Assembly (NCBI RefSeq): GCF_003391395.1
Contig: NZ_CP024190.1
Span: forward strand, 2,790,001 to 2,854,000
Direction: 5' to 3'
DNA length: 64,000 bases
DNA from: Mycobacterium marinum
Lineage (GTDB): Bacteria > Actinomycetota > Actinomycetes > Mycobacteriales > Mycobacteriaceae
In this document: positions 16,294-25,366 of the stretch, in pieces
Position numbering within the stretch: the stretch's first letter is position 1
Layout: each line of letters starts with the position of its first letter
Notes under the pieces: model-generated
The model's database searches: none
The model's input: only the letters and a program-made list of their open reading frames with translations
Told to the model about the DNA's origin: nothing
Program-made: the position numbers and the translations under genes

Positions 16294-19200
16294 ATGTCTT
16301 TTGTGACCGCTGTGCCCGAGCTCGTCGAGTCGGCAGCCCAGGACTTGGCAGGAATCCGTTCAGCACTGGTGGAGGCCGCTCAGGCAGTAGCAGCGCCGAC
16401 CACCGCACTGGCGGCCGCGGGAGAAGATGAGGTATCCGCTGCAATAGCAGCGCTATTCGGCACTTTTGGCCAGGAATATCAAGCAGTCAGTGCACAAGCG
16501 GCGTCGTTCCACGAGTCTTTCGTCAGGGTGTTGAGCGGTGCTGCGGCTTCGTACGTGGAAGCTGAGGTAGCCAACGGTGCTGCCCTGCTCGCGGGCGAAA
16601 GTGCCGCCGCTGCAGTCAGCGGCGGATTTAGCGGTGGGCTGACGGCCGGACTTAGCGCGGAGTTGGCTCTTCAAGCGGCGAACTCCCTCGCGACAGCTTT
16701 CGGCTCCGGAGTTTCCGGTCTTGCGCTGCAGACCGGTGGTGCGCTTGTGTCCGGTCTTGGGACCGGTCTGGTTCAAACCGGCGAGGTCATCGTGTCGGCT
16801 GGCCAGGCCTTGCAGAACCTCGGTTCGTTCATGGCGGGCGCTGGTGCTGGGTTGAGCGCTCAAGCCAGTGCGGCCCTCACCCAGGCAATGAATTTGGGTG
16901 GCTCACTGAGCGCACAGCTTGGGGCTTCCCTGTCGGGCAACTTCAACCTCGCTCTGCCGGAACTGATCGCGGGATTCAATAATGGGCTGACTGGGCTGTT
17001 TCAAACCGGCCAGACCATCACGACCAGCCTGATCGGTAGCGCCGGCAGCGGCCTTGGTGCGCTTTTCCAAACCGGCGGAACCGTGCTTACCAACTTCGGG
17101 AGCGCCTTGCCCGAATTCGCCGCTCAGCTAAGCGGTGCGATCTCGGCGACCGTTGGCAGCAGCCTGCCCGGCCTCGTCGGCGCGTTCGATAGCGGATTCA
17201 CCGGCCTGGTCCAGGCGGGCCAGTCTTTGGCGACAAACCTGGCGGGCAGTGTGGGCGGCGGTCTGGATGCGCTCATCCAGACCGGAGAGACCCTGGCAGG
17301 CAGCTTGACGGCCAGCCTTAGCGCTCCCGTATTGGCGGCCGAGTTGTCGGCGGCGTTGCAGGCGAGTTTCGGTACGTCGCTGCCAGAGTTGGTTGCTGCG
17401 TTTACCGGTGGGTTGAACGGGCTGGTGCAGGCGGGTCAAACGTTGGCCGCGAATGTGGCGGGCAACTTTGGTGGCGGCCTGAGTGGGTTGTTGGAGGCTG
17501 GGCAGGTGTTGATGGCCAACCTGGCAGGTGGGTTTAGTCTGCCGGCGTTGGCGGCCCAGATTAGTGCGGCGTTGCAGGCCAGTTTCGGTGCGTCGTTGCC
17601 GGAGGCGGTGGCGGCGTTCACGGGTGGGTTGAACGGGCTGGTGCAGGCGGGTCAAACGTTGGCGGCGAATCTGGCGGGCAGCGTTGGTGGTGGGTTTAGC
17701 GCGTTGATTGAAGTTGGTCAGGCGTTGGCCGCCAACCTGGTTGGTGGGTTCAGCCTGCCGACGCTGGCCGCTGAGTTGTCGGCGGCGTTGCAGGCTAGCT
17801 TCGGTGCCTCGTTCCCGGAGGCGGTGGCCGCGTTCACCGGTGGGTTGAACGGGCTGGTGCAGGCGGGTCAAACGTTGGCGGCGAATCTGGCGGGCAGTTT
17901 TGGCGGTGGCCTGAGTGGGTTGTTGGAGGCCGGGCAGGTGTTGGCTGCCAACTTGGTTGGCGGGTTTAGTCTGCCGACGCTGGCCGCTGAGTTGTCGGCG
18001 GCGTTGCAGGCCAGTTTCGGTGCGTCGTTGCCGGAGGCGGTGGCGGCGTTCACGGGTGGGTTGAACGGGCTGGTGCAGGCGGGTCAAACGTTGGCCGCGA
18101 ATGTGGCGGGCAGTTTTGGTGGCGGCCTGAGTGGGTTGTTGGAGGCTGGGCAGGTGTTGATGGCCAACCTGGCAGGTGGGTTTAGTATGCCGGCGTTGGC
18201 GGCCCAGATTAGTGCGGCGTTGCAGGCCAGTTTCGGTGCGTCGTTGCCGGAGGCGGTGGCGGCGTTCACGGGTGGGTTGAACGGGCTGGTGCAGGCGGGT
18301 CAAACGTTGGCGGCGAATCTGGCGGGCAGCGTTGGTGGTGGGTTTAGCGCGTTGATTGAAGTTGGTCAGGCGTTGGCCGCCAACCTGGTTGGTGGGTTCA
18401 GTCTGCCGACGCTGGCCGCTGAGTTGTCGGCGGCGTTGCAGGCTAGCTTCGGTGCGTCGTTGCCGGAGGCGGTGGCCGCGTTCACCGGTGGGTTGAACGG
18501 GCTGCTGCAGGCGGGCCAAACGTTGGCGGCCAACCTGGCCGGCAGCCTTGGTGGCGGGTTTAACGCGTTGATTGAAGTTGGTCAGGCCTTGGCTGCCAAC
18601 CTGGTTGGCGGGTTTAGCCTGCCGGCGTTGGCGGCTCAGATCAGTGCGGCGTTGCAGGCCAGCTTCGGTGCGTCCTTGCCGGAGGCGGTGGCCGCATTCA
18701 CCGGTGGCTTGAACGGCCTGGTGCAGGCGGGCCAAACGTTGGCGGTCAATCTGGCCGGCAGCTTTGGCGGTGGCCTGAGTGGGTTGTTGGAGGCCGGGCA
18801 GGTGTTGATGGCCAACCTGGTTGGCGGGTTTAGTCTGCCGGCGTTGGCGGCCCAGATTAGTGCGGCGTTGCAGGCCAGCTTCGGTGCGTCGTTCCCGGAG
18901 GCGGTGGCCGCGTTCACCGGTGGCTTGAACGGGCTGGTGCAGGCGGGCCAAAGCTTGGCGGCGAATCTGGCCGGCAGCTTTGGCGGTGGCCTGAGTGGGT
19001 TGTTGGAGGCCGGGCAGGTGTTGATGGCCAACCTGGTTGGCGGGTTCAGTCTCCCGACACTGGCCGCTGAGTTGTCGGCGGCGTTGCAGGCCAGCTTCGG
19101 TGCCTCGTTCCCGGAGGCGGTGGCCGCGTTCACCGGTGGCTTGAACGGGCTGCTGCAGGCGGGCCAAACGTTGGCGGCCAATCTGGCGGGCAGCCTTGGT

Positions 19201-22200
19201 GGTGGGTTTAACGCCTTGATTGAAGTTGGTCAGGCGTTGGCCGCCAACCTGGTTGGTGGGTTCAGTCTGCCGACGCTGGCCGCTGAGTTGTCGGCGGCGT
19301 TGCAGGCTAGCTTCGGTGCGTCGTTGCCGGAGGCGGTGGCCGCGTTCACCGGTGGCTTGAACGGGCTGCTGCAGGCGGGCCAAACGTTGGCGGCCAACCT
19401 GGCCGGCAGCCTTGGTGGCGGGTTTAACGCCTTGATTGAAGTTGGTCAGGCCTTGGCTGCCAACCTGGTTGGTGGGTTCAGTCTGCCGACGCTGGCCGCT
19501 GAGTTGTCGGCGGCGTTGCAGGCTAGCTTCGGTGCGTCGTTCCCGGAGGCGGTGGCCGCGTTCACCGGTGGCTTGAACGGGCTGCTGCAGGCGGGCCAAA
19601 CGTTGGCGGCGAATCTGGCGGGCAGTTTTGGCGGTGGCCTGAGTGGGTTGTTGGAGGCCGGGCAGGTGTTGGCTGCCAACTTGGTTGGCGGGATTAGTCT
19701 GCCGGCACTGGCGGCCCAGATCAGTGCGGCGTTGCAGGCCAGCTTCGGTGCGTCGTTGCCGGAGGCGGTGGCCGCATTCACCGGTGGCTTGAACGGCCTG
19801 GTGCAGGCGGGCCAAACGTTGGCGGTCAATCTGGCCGGCAGCTTTGGTGGCGGCCTGAGTGGGTTGTTGGAGGCCGGGCAGGTGTTGATGGCCAACCTGG
19901 CAGGTGGGTTTAGTCTGCCGGCGTTGGCGGCCCAGATTAGTGCGGCGTTGCAGGCCAGTTTCGGCGCGTCGTTGCCGGAGGCGGTGGCGGTGTTTACCGG
20001 TGGGTTGAACGGGCTGGTTCAGGCGGGTCAAACGTTGGCGGCGAATCTGGCGGGCAGTTTTGGCGGTGGCCTGAGTGGGTTGTTGGAGGCCGGGCAGGTG
20101 TTGATGGCCAACCTGGTTGGCGGGTTTAGTCTGCCGGCGTTGGCGGCCCAGATTAGTGCGGCGTTGCAGGCTAGCTTCGGTGCGTCGTTCCCGGAGGCGG
20201 TGGCGGTGTTTACCGGTGGGTTGAACGGGCTGGTGCAGGCCGGCCAAAGCCTGGCGGCGAATCTGGCCGGCAGCCTTGGTGGCGGGTTTAACGCCTTGAT
20301 TGAAGTTGGTCAGGCCTTGGCCGCCAACCTGGTTGGCGGGTTCAGTCTCCCGACACTGGCGGCCCAGATCAGTGCGGCGTTGCAGGCTAGCTTCGGTGCG
20401 TCGTTCCCGGAGGCGGTGGCCGCGTTCACCGGTGGCTTGAACGGGCTGCTGCAGGCGGGCCAAAGCTTGGCGGCGAACCTGGCCGGCAGCTTTGGCGGTG
20501 GCCTGAGTGGGTTGTTGGAGGCTGGGCAGGTGTTGATGGCCAACCTGGTTGGCGGGTTTAGTCTGCCGGCGTTGGCGGCCCAGATCAGTGCGGCGTTGCA
20601 GGCTAGCTTCGGTGCCTCGTTCCCGGAGGCGGTGGCCGCATTCACCGGTGGCTTGAACGGCCTGGTGCAGGCCGGCCAAACGTTGGCGGCCAACCTGGCC
20701 GGCAGCCTTGGTGGCGGGTTTAACGCCTTGATTGAAGTTGGTCAGGCCTTGGCTGCCAACCTGGTTGGTGGGTTCAGTCTGCCGACGCTGGCCGCTGAGT
20801 TGTCGGCGGCGTTGCAGGCTAGCTTCGGTGCGTCGTTCCCGGAGGCGGTGGCCGCGTTCACCGGTGGCTTGAACGGGCTGCTGCAGGCGGGCCAAACGTT
20901 GGCGGCGAATCTGGCGGGCAGTTTTGGCGGTGGCCTGAGTGGGTTGTTGGAGGCCGGGCAGGTGTTGGCTGCCAACTTGGTTGGCGGGATTAGTCTGCCG
21001 GCACTGGCGGCCCAGATCAGTGCGGCGTTGCAGGCCAGCTTCGGTGCGTCGTTGCCGGAGGCGGTGGCCGCATTCACCGGTGGCTTGAACGGCCTGGTGC
21101 AGGCGGGCCAAACGTTGGCGGTCAATCTGGCCGGCAGCTTTGGTGGCGGCCTGAGTGGGTTGTTGGAGGCTGGGCAGGTGTTGATGGCCAACCTGGCAGG
21201 TGGGTTTAGTCTGCCGGCGTTGGCGGCCCAGATTAGTGCGGCGTTGCAGGCCAGTTTCGGCGCGTCGTTGCCGGAGGCGGTGGCGGTGTTTACCGGTGGG
21301 TTGAACGGGCTGGTGCAGGCGGGTCAAACGTTGGCGGCGAATCTGGCGGGCAGTTTTGGCGGTGGCCTGAGTGGGTTGTTGGAGGCCGGGCAGGTGTTGA
21401 TGGCCAACCTGGTTGGCGGGTTTAGTCTGCCGGCGTTGGCGGCCCAGATTAGTGCGGCGTTGCAGGCTAGCTTCGGTGCGTCGTTCCCGGAGGCGGTGGC
21501 GGTGTTTACCGGTGGGTTGAACGGGCTGGTGCAGGCCGGCCAAAGCCTGGCGGCGAATCTGGCCGGCAGCCTTGGTGGCGGGTTTAACGCCTTGATTGAA
21601 GTTGGTCAGGCCTTGGCCGCCAACCTGGTTGGCGGGTTCAGTCTCCCGACACTGGCGGCCCAGATCAGTGCGGCGTTGCAGGCTAGCTTCGGTGCGTCGT
21701 TCCCGGAGGCGGTGGCCGCGTTCACCGGTGGCTTGAACGGGCTGGTGCAGGCCGGCCAAAGCCTGGCGGCGAATCTGGCCGGCAGCCTTGGTGGCGGGTT
21801 TAACGCGTTGATTGGAGTTGGTCAGGCGTTGGCCGCCAATCTGGTTGGTGGGTTTAGTCTGCCGGCGTTGGCGGCCCAGATCAGTGCGGCGTTGCAGGCT
21901 AGCTTCGGTGCGTCGTTCCCGGAGGCGGTGGCCGCATTCACCGGTGGCTTGAACGGCCTGGTGCAGGCCGGCCAAACGTTGGCGGCGAATCTGGCCGGCA
22001 GCTTTGGCGGTGGCCTGAGTGGGTTGCTGGAGGCCGGGCAGGTGTTGATGGCCAACCTGGCGGGCGGGTTCAGCTTGCCGGCGTTGGCGGCCCAGATCAG
22101 TGCGGCGTTGCAGGCCAGTCTTGGCACCTCATTCCCCGAGCTGATGGCCGGATTCACCGGTGGCTTCACCGGCTTGCTCCAAACTGGACAATCTCTGGCG

Positions 22201-22935
22201 GGCAACCTCGCGGGTAGCTTTGGCGGCGGACTGGATGCGCTAATCCAGACAGGTCAGAACGTCGCGGCCAATCTTGTCGGCGCCTTCAACGCACCGGCAC
22301 TGCTAGCCGGATTGAACAGCGGGTTGAACGGACTAGTCCAGACCGGCGCGTCGCTGGCTGGGAACCTGGCGGGAGCCTTTGGTGCAGGCCTGCCGGACCT
22401 TGCTACCCAGCTGTCGGCTGTGTTGTCGGCCAGCCTGAGCGGTGACCTGTCGGCGGAGTTGAGCGCCGCGCTGACGGCGAGCCTTGCCAACACGGCGTCG
22501 GGGCTGTTGTCAGGCCTGGCACAGACCGGTGCAACCCTGGCAGGGGGGATCGGAGGAGGGCTGCTAGGTCTGATTGGCACCGGCGAAACCCTGGCGAGCA
22601 GCCTCGCAGGAGGTGTTTCCGGCTTGCTGGGCACGGGCGAATCGCTGCTGATGATCTGGCAAAACGCCACGGCAGAGGTGACCGGTGCGCTCAGCGATGC
22701 TGTTGTTGCCAGCATCGGCGTTGGTCTGCCCGGGCTGTCACAGGCCGCGGTCACCCTGTCGACAGGCATCGCCAACGCCAGCGTTGGCCTGACCCAGACC
22801 GGAGGCGTCATCGTGAGTGCCCTGGATAACGCAGCTCTTGGAATCACCGGAGACATCAGTGCTGCATTGGCCAATCTTCAACTCGCCATCCAGGCGGCGT
22901 TGAACGCGAGTTTCGGAGTTCAGGTCGCTGCCTAG
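16294..22935 (+). CDS. Giant PE family protein with 22 tandem 72-residue repeats
   Basis: 2213 residues from ATG 16294, which gives the standard PE start MSFVTAVPEL; the frame is open upstream to 16156 but that part does not look like protein. PE domain 1-95 has Y87-E91. Residues about 100-360 are diverged Leu/Gly-rich repeats (GLxxLxQTGxxL). Residues 363-1946 are 22 units of 72 residues, each made of two related ~22-residue halves (GGLNGLVQAGQTLAANLAGS and GGGLSGLLEAGQVLMANLVG) and a third segment SLPALAAQISAALQASFGAS. The tail to 2213 returns to diverged repeats. The composition (Ala, Gly, Leu, Gln, almost no charge or Cys) suggests stacked amphipathic helices or strands on the cell surface. 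It is not a PGRS protein. Probably ESX-exported; function unknown. Confidence 0.85.
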   Translation: MSFVTAVPELVESAAQDLAGIRSALVEAAQAVAAPTTALAAAGEDEVSAAIAALFGTFGQEYQAVSAQAASFHESFVRVLSGAAASYVEAEVANGAALLAGESAAAAVSGGFSGGLTAGLSAELALQAANSLATAFGSGVSGLALQTGGALVSGLGTGLVQTGEVIVSAGQALQNLGSFMAGAGAGLSAQASAALTQAMNLGGSLSAQLGASLSGNFNLALPELIAGFNNGLTGLFQTGQTITTSLIGSAGSGLGALFQTGGTVLTNFGSALPEFAAQLSGAISATVGSSLPGLVGAFDSGFTGLVQAGQSLATNLAGSVGGGLDALIQTGETLAGSLTASLSAPVLAAELSAALQASFGTSLPELVAAFTGGLNGLVQAGQTLAANVAGNFGGGLSGLLEAGQVLMANLAGGFSLPALAAQISAALQASFGASLPEAVAAFTGGLNGLVQAGQTLAANLAGSVGGGFSALIEVGQALAANLVGGFSLPTLAAELSAALQASFGASFPEAVAAFTGGLNGLVQAGQTLAANLAGSFGGGLSGLLEAGQVLAANLVGGFSLPTLAAELSAALQASFGASLPEAVAAFTGGLNGLVQAGQTLAANVAGSFGGGLSGLLEAGQVLMANLAGGFSMPALAAQISAALQASFGASLPEAVAAFTGGLNGLVQAGQTLAANLAGSVGGGFSALIEVGQALAANLVGGFSLPTLAAELSAALQASFGASLPEAVAAFTGGLNGLLQAGQTLAANLAGSLGGGFNALIEVGQALAANLVGGFSLPALAAQISAALQASFGASLPEAVAAFTGGLNGLVQAGQTLAVNLAGSFGGGLSGLLEAGQVLMANLVGGFSLPALAAQISAALQASFGASFPEAVAAFTGGLNGLVQAGQSLAANLAGSFGGGLSGLLEAGQVLMANLVGGFSLPTLAAELSAALQASFGASFPEAVAAFTGGLNGLLQAGQTLAANLAGSLGGGFNALIEVGQALAANLVGGFSLPTLAAELSAALQASFGASLPEAVAAFTGGLNGLLQAGQTLAANLAGSLGGGFNALIEVGQALAANLVGGFSLPTLAAELSAALQASFGASFPEAVAAFTGGLNGLLQAGQTLAANLAGSFGGGLSGLLEAGQVLAANLVGGISLPALAAQISAALQASFGASLPEAVAAFTGGLNGLVQAGQTLAVNLAGSFGGGLSGLLEAGQVLMANLAGGFSLPALAAQISAALQASFGASLPEAVAVFTGGLNGLVQAGQTLAANLAGSFGGGLSGLLEAGQVLMANLVGGFSLPALAAQISAALQASFGASFPEAVAVFTGGLNGLVQAGQSLAANLAGSLGGGFNALIEVGQALAANLVGGFSLPTLAAQISAALQASFGASFPEAVAAFTGGLNGLLQAGQSLAANLAGSFGGGLSGLLEAGQVLMANLVGGFSLPALAAQISAALQASFGASFPEAVAAFTGGLNGLVQAGQTLAANLAGSLGGGFNALIEVGQALAANLVGGFSLPTLAAELSAALQASFGASFPEAVAAFTGGLNGLLQAGQTLAANLAGSFGGGLSGLLEAGQVLAANLVGGISLPALAAQISAALQASFGASLPEAVAAFTGGLNGLVQAGQTLAVNLAGSFGGGLSGLLEAGQVLMANLAGGFSLPALAAQISAALQASFGASLPEAVAVFTGGLNGLVQAGQTLAANLAGSFGGGLSGLLEAGQVLMANLVGGFSLPALAAQISAALQASFGASFPEAVAVFTGGLNGLVQAGQSLAANLAGSLGGGFNALIEVGQALAANLVGGFSLPTLAAQISAALQASFGASFPEAVAAFTGGLNGLVQAGQSLAANLAGSLGGGFNALIGVGQALAANLVGGFSLPALAAQISAALQASFGASFPEAVAAFTGGLNGLVQAGQTLAANLAGSFGGGLSGLLEAGQVLMANLAGGFSLPALAAQISAALQASLGTSFPELMAGFTGGFTGLLQTGQSLAGNLAGSFGGGLDALIQTGQNVAANLVGAFNAPALLAGLNSGLNGLVQTGASLAGNLAGAFGAGLPDLATQLSAVLSASLSGDLSAELSAALTASLANTASGLLSGLAQTGATLAGGIGGGLLGLIGTGETLASSLAGGVSGLLGTGESLLMIWQNATAEVTGALSDAVVASIGVGLPGLSQAAVTLSTGIANASVGLTQTGGVIVSALDNAALGITGDISAALANLQLAIQAALNASFGVQVAA
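17380..22131 (+). repeat. 216-bp tandem repeat array, 22 copies
   Basis: Units start with the Leu/Phe codon of [LF]PEAVAAFTGG, the first at 17380, the second at 17596 and the last boundary at 22132; 4752 bases is exactly 22 x 216. Copies differ at a limited set of alternating positions (SFGGGLSGLLEAGQVL versus SLGGGFNALIEVGQAL; SLPALAAQIS versus SLPTLAAELS), a mosaic expected from unequal crossing over and gene conversion. No stop or frameshift interrupts the array. Confidence 0.95.
19390..21744 (+). repeat. Near-identical ~1.06-kb blocks offset by six repeat units
   Basis: The block about 19390-20448 recurs at about 20686-21744, offset 1296 bases (6 x 216). Rare variants such as GGISLPALAAQ (19693 and 20989) and AVAVFTGG occur in the same order in both. 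I saw two differences inside: C19875 versus T21171 and T20019 versus G21315. This points to one recent duplication of a multi-unit segment. Confidence 0.8.
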
Positions 22936-23000
22936 CTGGGGCTGACTACCCTTGAGCTAAGTCGTGGTCGCAACACAGGCCAGAATGGATTTGCGAAATA

Positions 23001-23016
23001 TTGCATAACCATGCAA
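23001..23016 (+). promoter_or_regulatory. ArgR operator (ARG box) upstream of argC
   Basis: TTGCATAACCATGCAA is a perfect 6-bp inverted repeat around AACC, 10 bases before the argC ATG. It differs at one spacer base from the 16-bp M. tuberculosis ArgR operator as I recall it (TTGCATAACGATGCAA). ArgR, encoded at 28351-28851, should bind here with arginine to repress the arg cluster. Confidence 0.88.
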
Positions 23017-23026
23017 AATCCTCGAA

Positions 23027-24079
23027 ATGGCCCACGCGACCGAAGCAATCAGGGTGGCCGTAGCGGGTGCCAGCGGCTATGCAGGCGGTGAGATCCTTCG
23101 CCTTCTGCTGGGGCATCCCGCCTACACCTCGGGACGGCTGACGATCGGGGCGGTGACCGCAGCGGCCAGCGCGGGAAGCGTCCTCGCGGAGCACCATCCG
23201 CATCTGTTGCCGCTGGCCCAGCGGATCCTCGAGCCCACCGAGCTCGAGGTGCTCCGCGGACATGACGTGGTATTCCTCGCTTTGCCGCACGGGCATTCGG
23301 CGGCGCTGGCCGATCAACTCGGCCCAGAAACTCTGATCATCGACTGTGGGGCCGATTTTCGGCTCACCGATGCGGCGGCTTGGGAGCGGTTCTATGGGTC
23401 GGCGCATTCCGGCAGCTGGCCCTACGGACTACCCGAATTGCCGGGTGCTCGGGAGCGGTTGCGTGACACCCGCCGCATAGCGGTTCCGGGTTGCTACCCG
23501 ACCGCGGCGCTGCTCGCACTGCTGCCCGCGGTGGCCGAGGACCTCATCGATCCGGCCGTGACGGTGGTCGCCGTTAGCGGTACCTCGGGGGCTGGCCGGG
23601 CCGCCAAGGCCGACCTGCTCGGCTCGGAAGTCATCGGGTCGGCCCGGGCCTACAACATCGCGGGTGCGCACCGGCATACTCCCGAGATCGCACAAGGCTT
23701 GCGCGCGGTCACCGACCGAGACGTCACCGTTTCGTTTACACCGGTTCTTATCCCGACCTCACGTGGAATTCTGGCAACCTGTACCGCACGTACCCGCTCG
23801 CCGATCGCTCGGTTACGGTCAGCCTACGAAAAGGCCTATGAGGCAGAACCTTTCATTCATTTGATGCCGGAGGGTCAGTTGCCCCGCACTGGTGCCGTGA
23901 TTGGCAGCAACGCGGCGCACATAGCGGTCGCTGTGGATGAAGAAGCCGAGACCTTTGTTGCGATTGCCGCAATCGACAACCTGGTCAAGGGCACTGCCGG
24001 GGCCGCCGTGCAGTCGATGAACCTGGCGCTGGGCTGGCCCGAGACAGAAGGGCTCTCAGTGGTCGGGGTGGCGCCATGA
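23027..24079 (+). CDS. argC: N-acetyl-gamma-glutamyl-phosphate reductase
   Basis: 350 residues. Reduces N-acetylglutamyl-5-phosphate to the semialdehyde with NADPH, third step of arginine synthesis. N-terminal Rossmann motif VAVAGASGYAGGE (about 9-21); catalytic Cys156 in the signature VPGCYPTAAL; substrate-domain motif VSGTSGAGRAAK. The ARG box ends 10 bases before the ATG, leaving little room for a Shine-Dalgarno sequence, so the mRNA may be nearly leaderless. First gene of argCJBDFR-GH. Length matches Rv1652. Confidence 0.97.
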   Translation: MAHATEAIRVAVAGASGYAGGEILRLLLGHPAYTSGRLTIGAVTAAASAGSVLAEHHPHLLPLAQRILEPTELEVLRGHDVVFLALPHGHSAALADQLGPETLIIDCGADFRLTDAAAWERFYGSAHSGSWPYGLPELPGARERLRDTRRIAVPGCYPTAALLALLPAVAEDLIDPAVTVVAVSGTSGAGRAAKADLLGSEVIGSARAYNIAGAHRHTPEIAQGLRAVTDRDVTVSFTPVLIPTSRGILATCTARTRSPIARLRSAYEKAYEAEPFIHLMPEGQLPRTGAVIGSNAAHIAVAVDEEAETFVAIAAIDNLVKGTAGAAVQSMNLALGWPETEGLSVVGVAP

Positions 24080-24151
24080 ACGGCATCGACGACCAGTTGC
24101 CGAGTGACCGGGAGCAAGGACTACCGCCTGGCAGCGGGGAGAGTGACACAC

Positions 24152-25366
24152 ATGACTGAAGTTGTCAGCGCCGGGCGGCTGTTGCGTAGTCAAGGCATTA
24201 CTGCCCCGGCAGGTTTCCGGGCTGCAGGCATCGCGGCTGGGATCAAGGCGTCGGGTGCTCGCGACCTCGCGCTGGTATTCAATGAAGGCCCCGACTACTC
24301 AGCCGCCGGCGTGTTCACCCGGAACCAGGTCAAGGCCGCACCGGTGTTGTGGACGCAGCAGGCGCTAACGACCGGGCAGCTACGTGCGGTGATCCTCAAT
24401 TCCGGTGGTGCAAACGCCTGTACTGGCCCCGGCGGCTTCCAGGACACGCACGCCACGGCAGAGGCCGTCGCGACCGCGTTGTCGGACTGGGGAACAGAGA
24501 CCGGCGCAGTGGAGGTCGCGGTCTGCTCGACCGGGCTGATCGGCGACCGCCTGCCGATGGACAAGGTGCTTGCCGGTGTCGAACACATCGTGCATGAGCT
24601 GCATGGCGGCCTGCACGGCGGCGACGACGCTGCCCACGCCATCATGACCACTGACACCGTCGCCAAACAAGTTGCGCTACATCATCAGAGCAAATGGACT
24701 GTCGGTGGGATGGTCAAAGGCGCGGGCATGCTGGCCCCCTCGCTTGCGACCATGCTTTGTGTGCTCACCACCGACGCGGCCGCGAGTTCGGCGGCACTCG
24801 AGCAGGCGCTGCGTAGGGCAACCGCGCGTACGTTCGACCGGCTCGACATCGACGGCAGCTGCTCGACCAATGACACGGTGCTCTTGCTGGCATCGGGTGC
24901 CAGCGAAATAGCGCCGTCGCAAGCGGATCTCGACGAGGCGGTACTACGAGTTTGCGATGACCTCTGTGCTCAACTGCAGGCCGATGCCGAAGGCGTCACC
25001 AAGCGCGTTACCGTCACCGTGAAGGGCGCCGCCACAGAAGAAGACGCACTGATCGCCGCGCGGGTGATCGCTCGTGACAGCTTGGTCAAGACCGCGCTGT
25101 TCGGATCCGACCCGAACTGGGGGAGAGTTCTGGCAGCGGTCGGGATGGCCCCCATCACCCTCGACCCCAATCGAATCAGCGTGCTATTCAATGGCTCTGC
25201 CGTCTGCATCGACGGCGTTGGTGCCCCGGGCGCGCGTGAGGTGGACCTCTCGGCCACCGATACCTATGTCACCGTCGAACTTGGCGTCGGCGATGCTCAC
25301 GCGGCCATCCGGACCACCGATCTGTCCCACGCCTACGTCGAAGAGAATTCGGCATACAGCTCATGA
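24152..25366 (+). CDS. argJ: Bifunctional ornithine acetyltransferase / N-acetylglutamate synthase
   Basis: 404 residues from ATG 24152, preceded by GGGGAGAG at 8 bases; this equals the known M. tuberculosis length, so the longer frame from 24104 is unlikely. ArgJ recycles the acetyl group from N-acetylornithine to glutamate. It is an Ntn-type self-processing enzyme: the cleavage site Ala-Thr is present at Thr200 in PSLATMLCVLTTDA, with the oxyanion residues CSTGLIG upstream. C-terminal DLSHAYVEENSAYSS is conserved. The stop overlaps the argB start (ATGA). Confidence 0.96.
   Translation: MTEVVSAGRLLRSQGITAPAGFRAAGIAAGIKASGARDLALVFNEGPDYSAAGVFTRNQVKAAPVLWTQQALTTGQLRAVILNSGGANACTGPGGFQDTHATAEAVATALSDWGTETGAVEVAVCSTGLIGDRLPMDKVLAGVEHIVHELHGGLHGGDDAAHAIMTTDTVAKQVALHHQSKWTVGGMVKGAGMLAPSLATMLCVLTTDAAASSAALEQALRRATARTFDRLDIDGSCSTNDTVLLLASGASEIAPSQADLDEAVLRVCDDLCAQLQADAEGVTKRVTVTVKGAATEEDALIAARVIARDSLVKTALFGSDPNWGRVLAAVGMAPITLDPNRISVLFNGSAVCIDGVGAPGAREVDLSATDTYVTVELGVGDAHAAIRTTDLSHAYVEENSAYSS

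Noticed and set aside
17128..21975. A 1615-codon open frame on the minus strand across the PE repeats
   Set aside because: It is a shadow: the 216-bp unit happens to lack stops in that frame, so every copy does. It has no recognisable domain or start site, and the + strand frame has the PE domain.
17380..22131. CRISPR-like array
   Set aside because: Units are contiguous 216-bp coding repeats without spacers of unique sequence.
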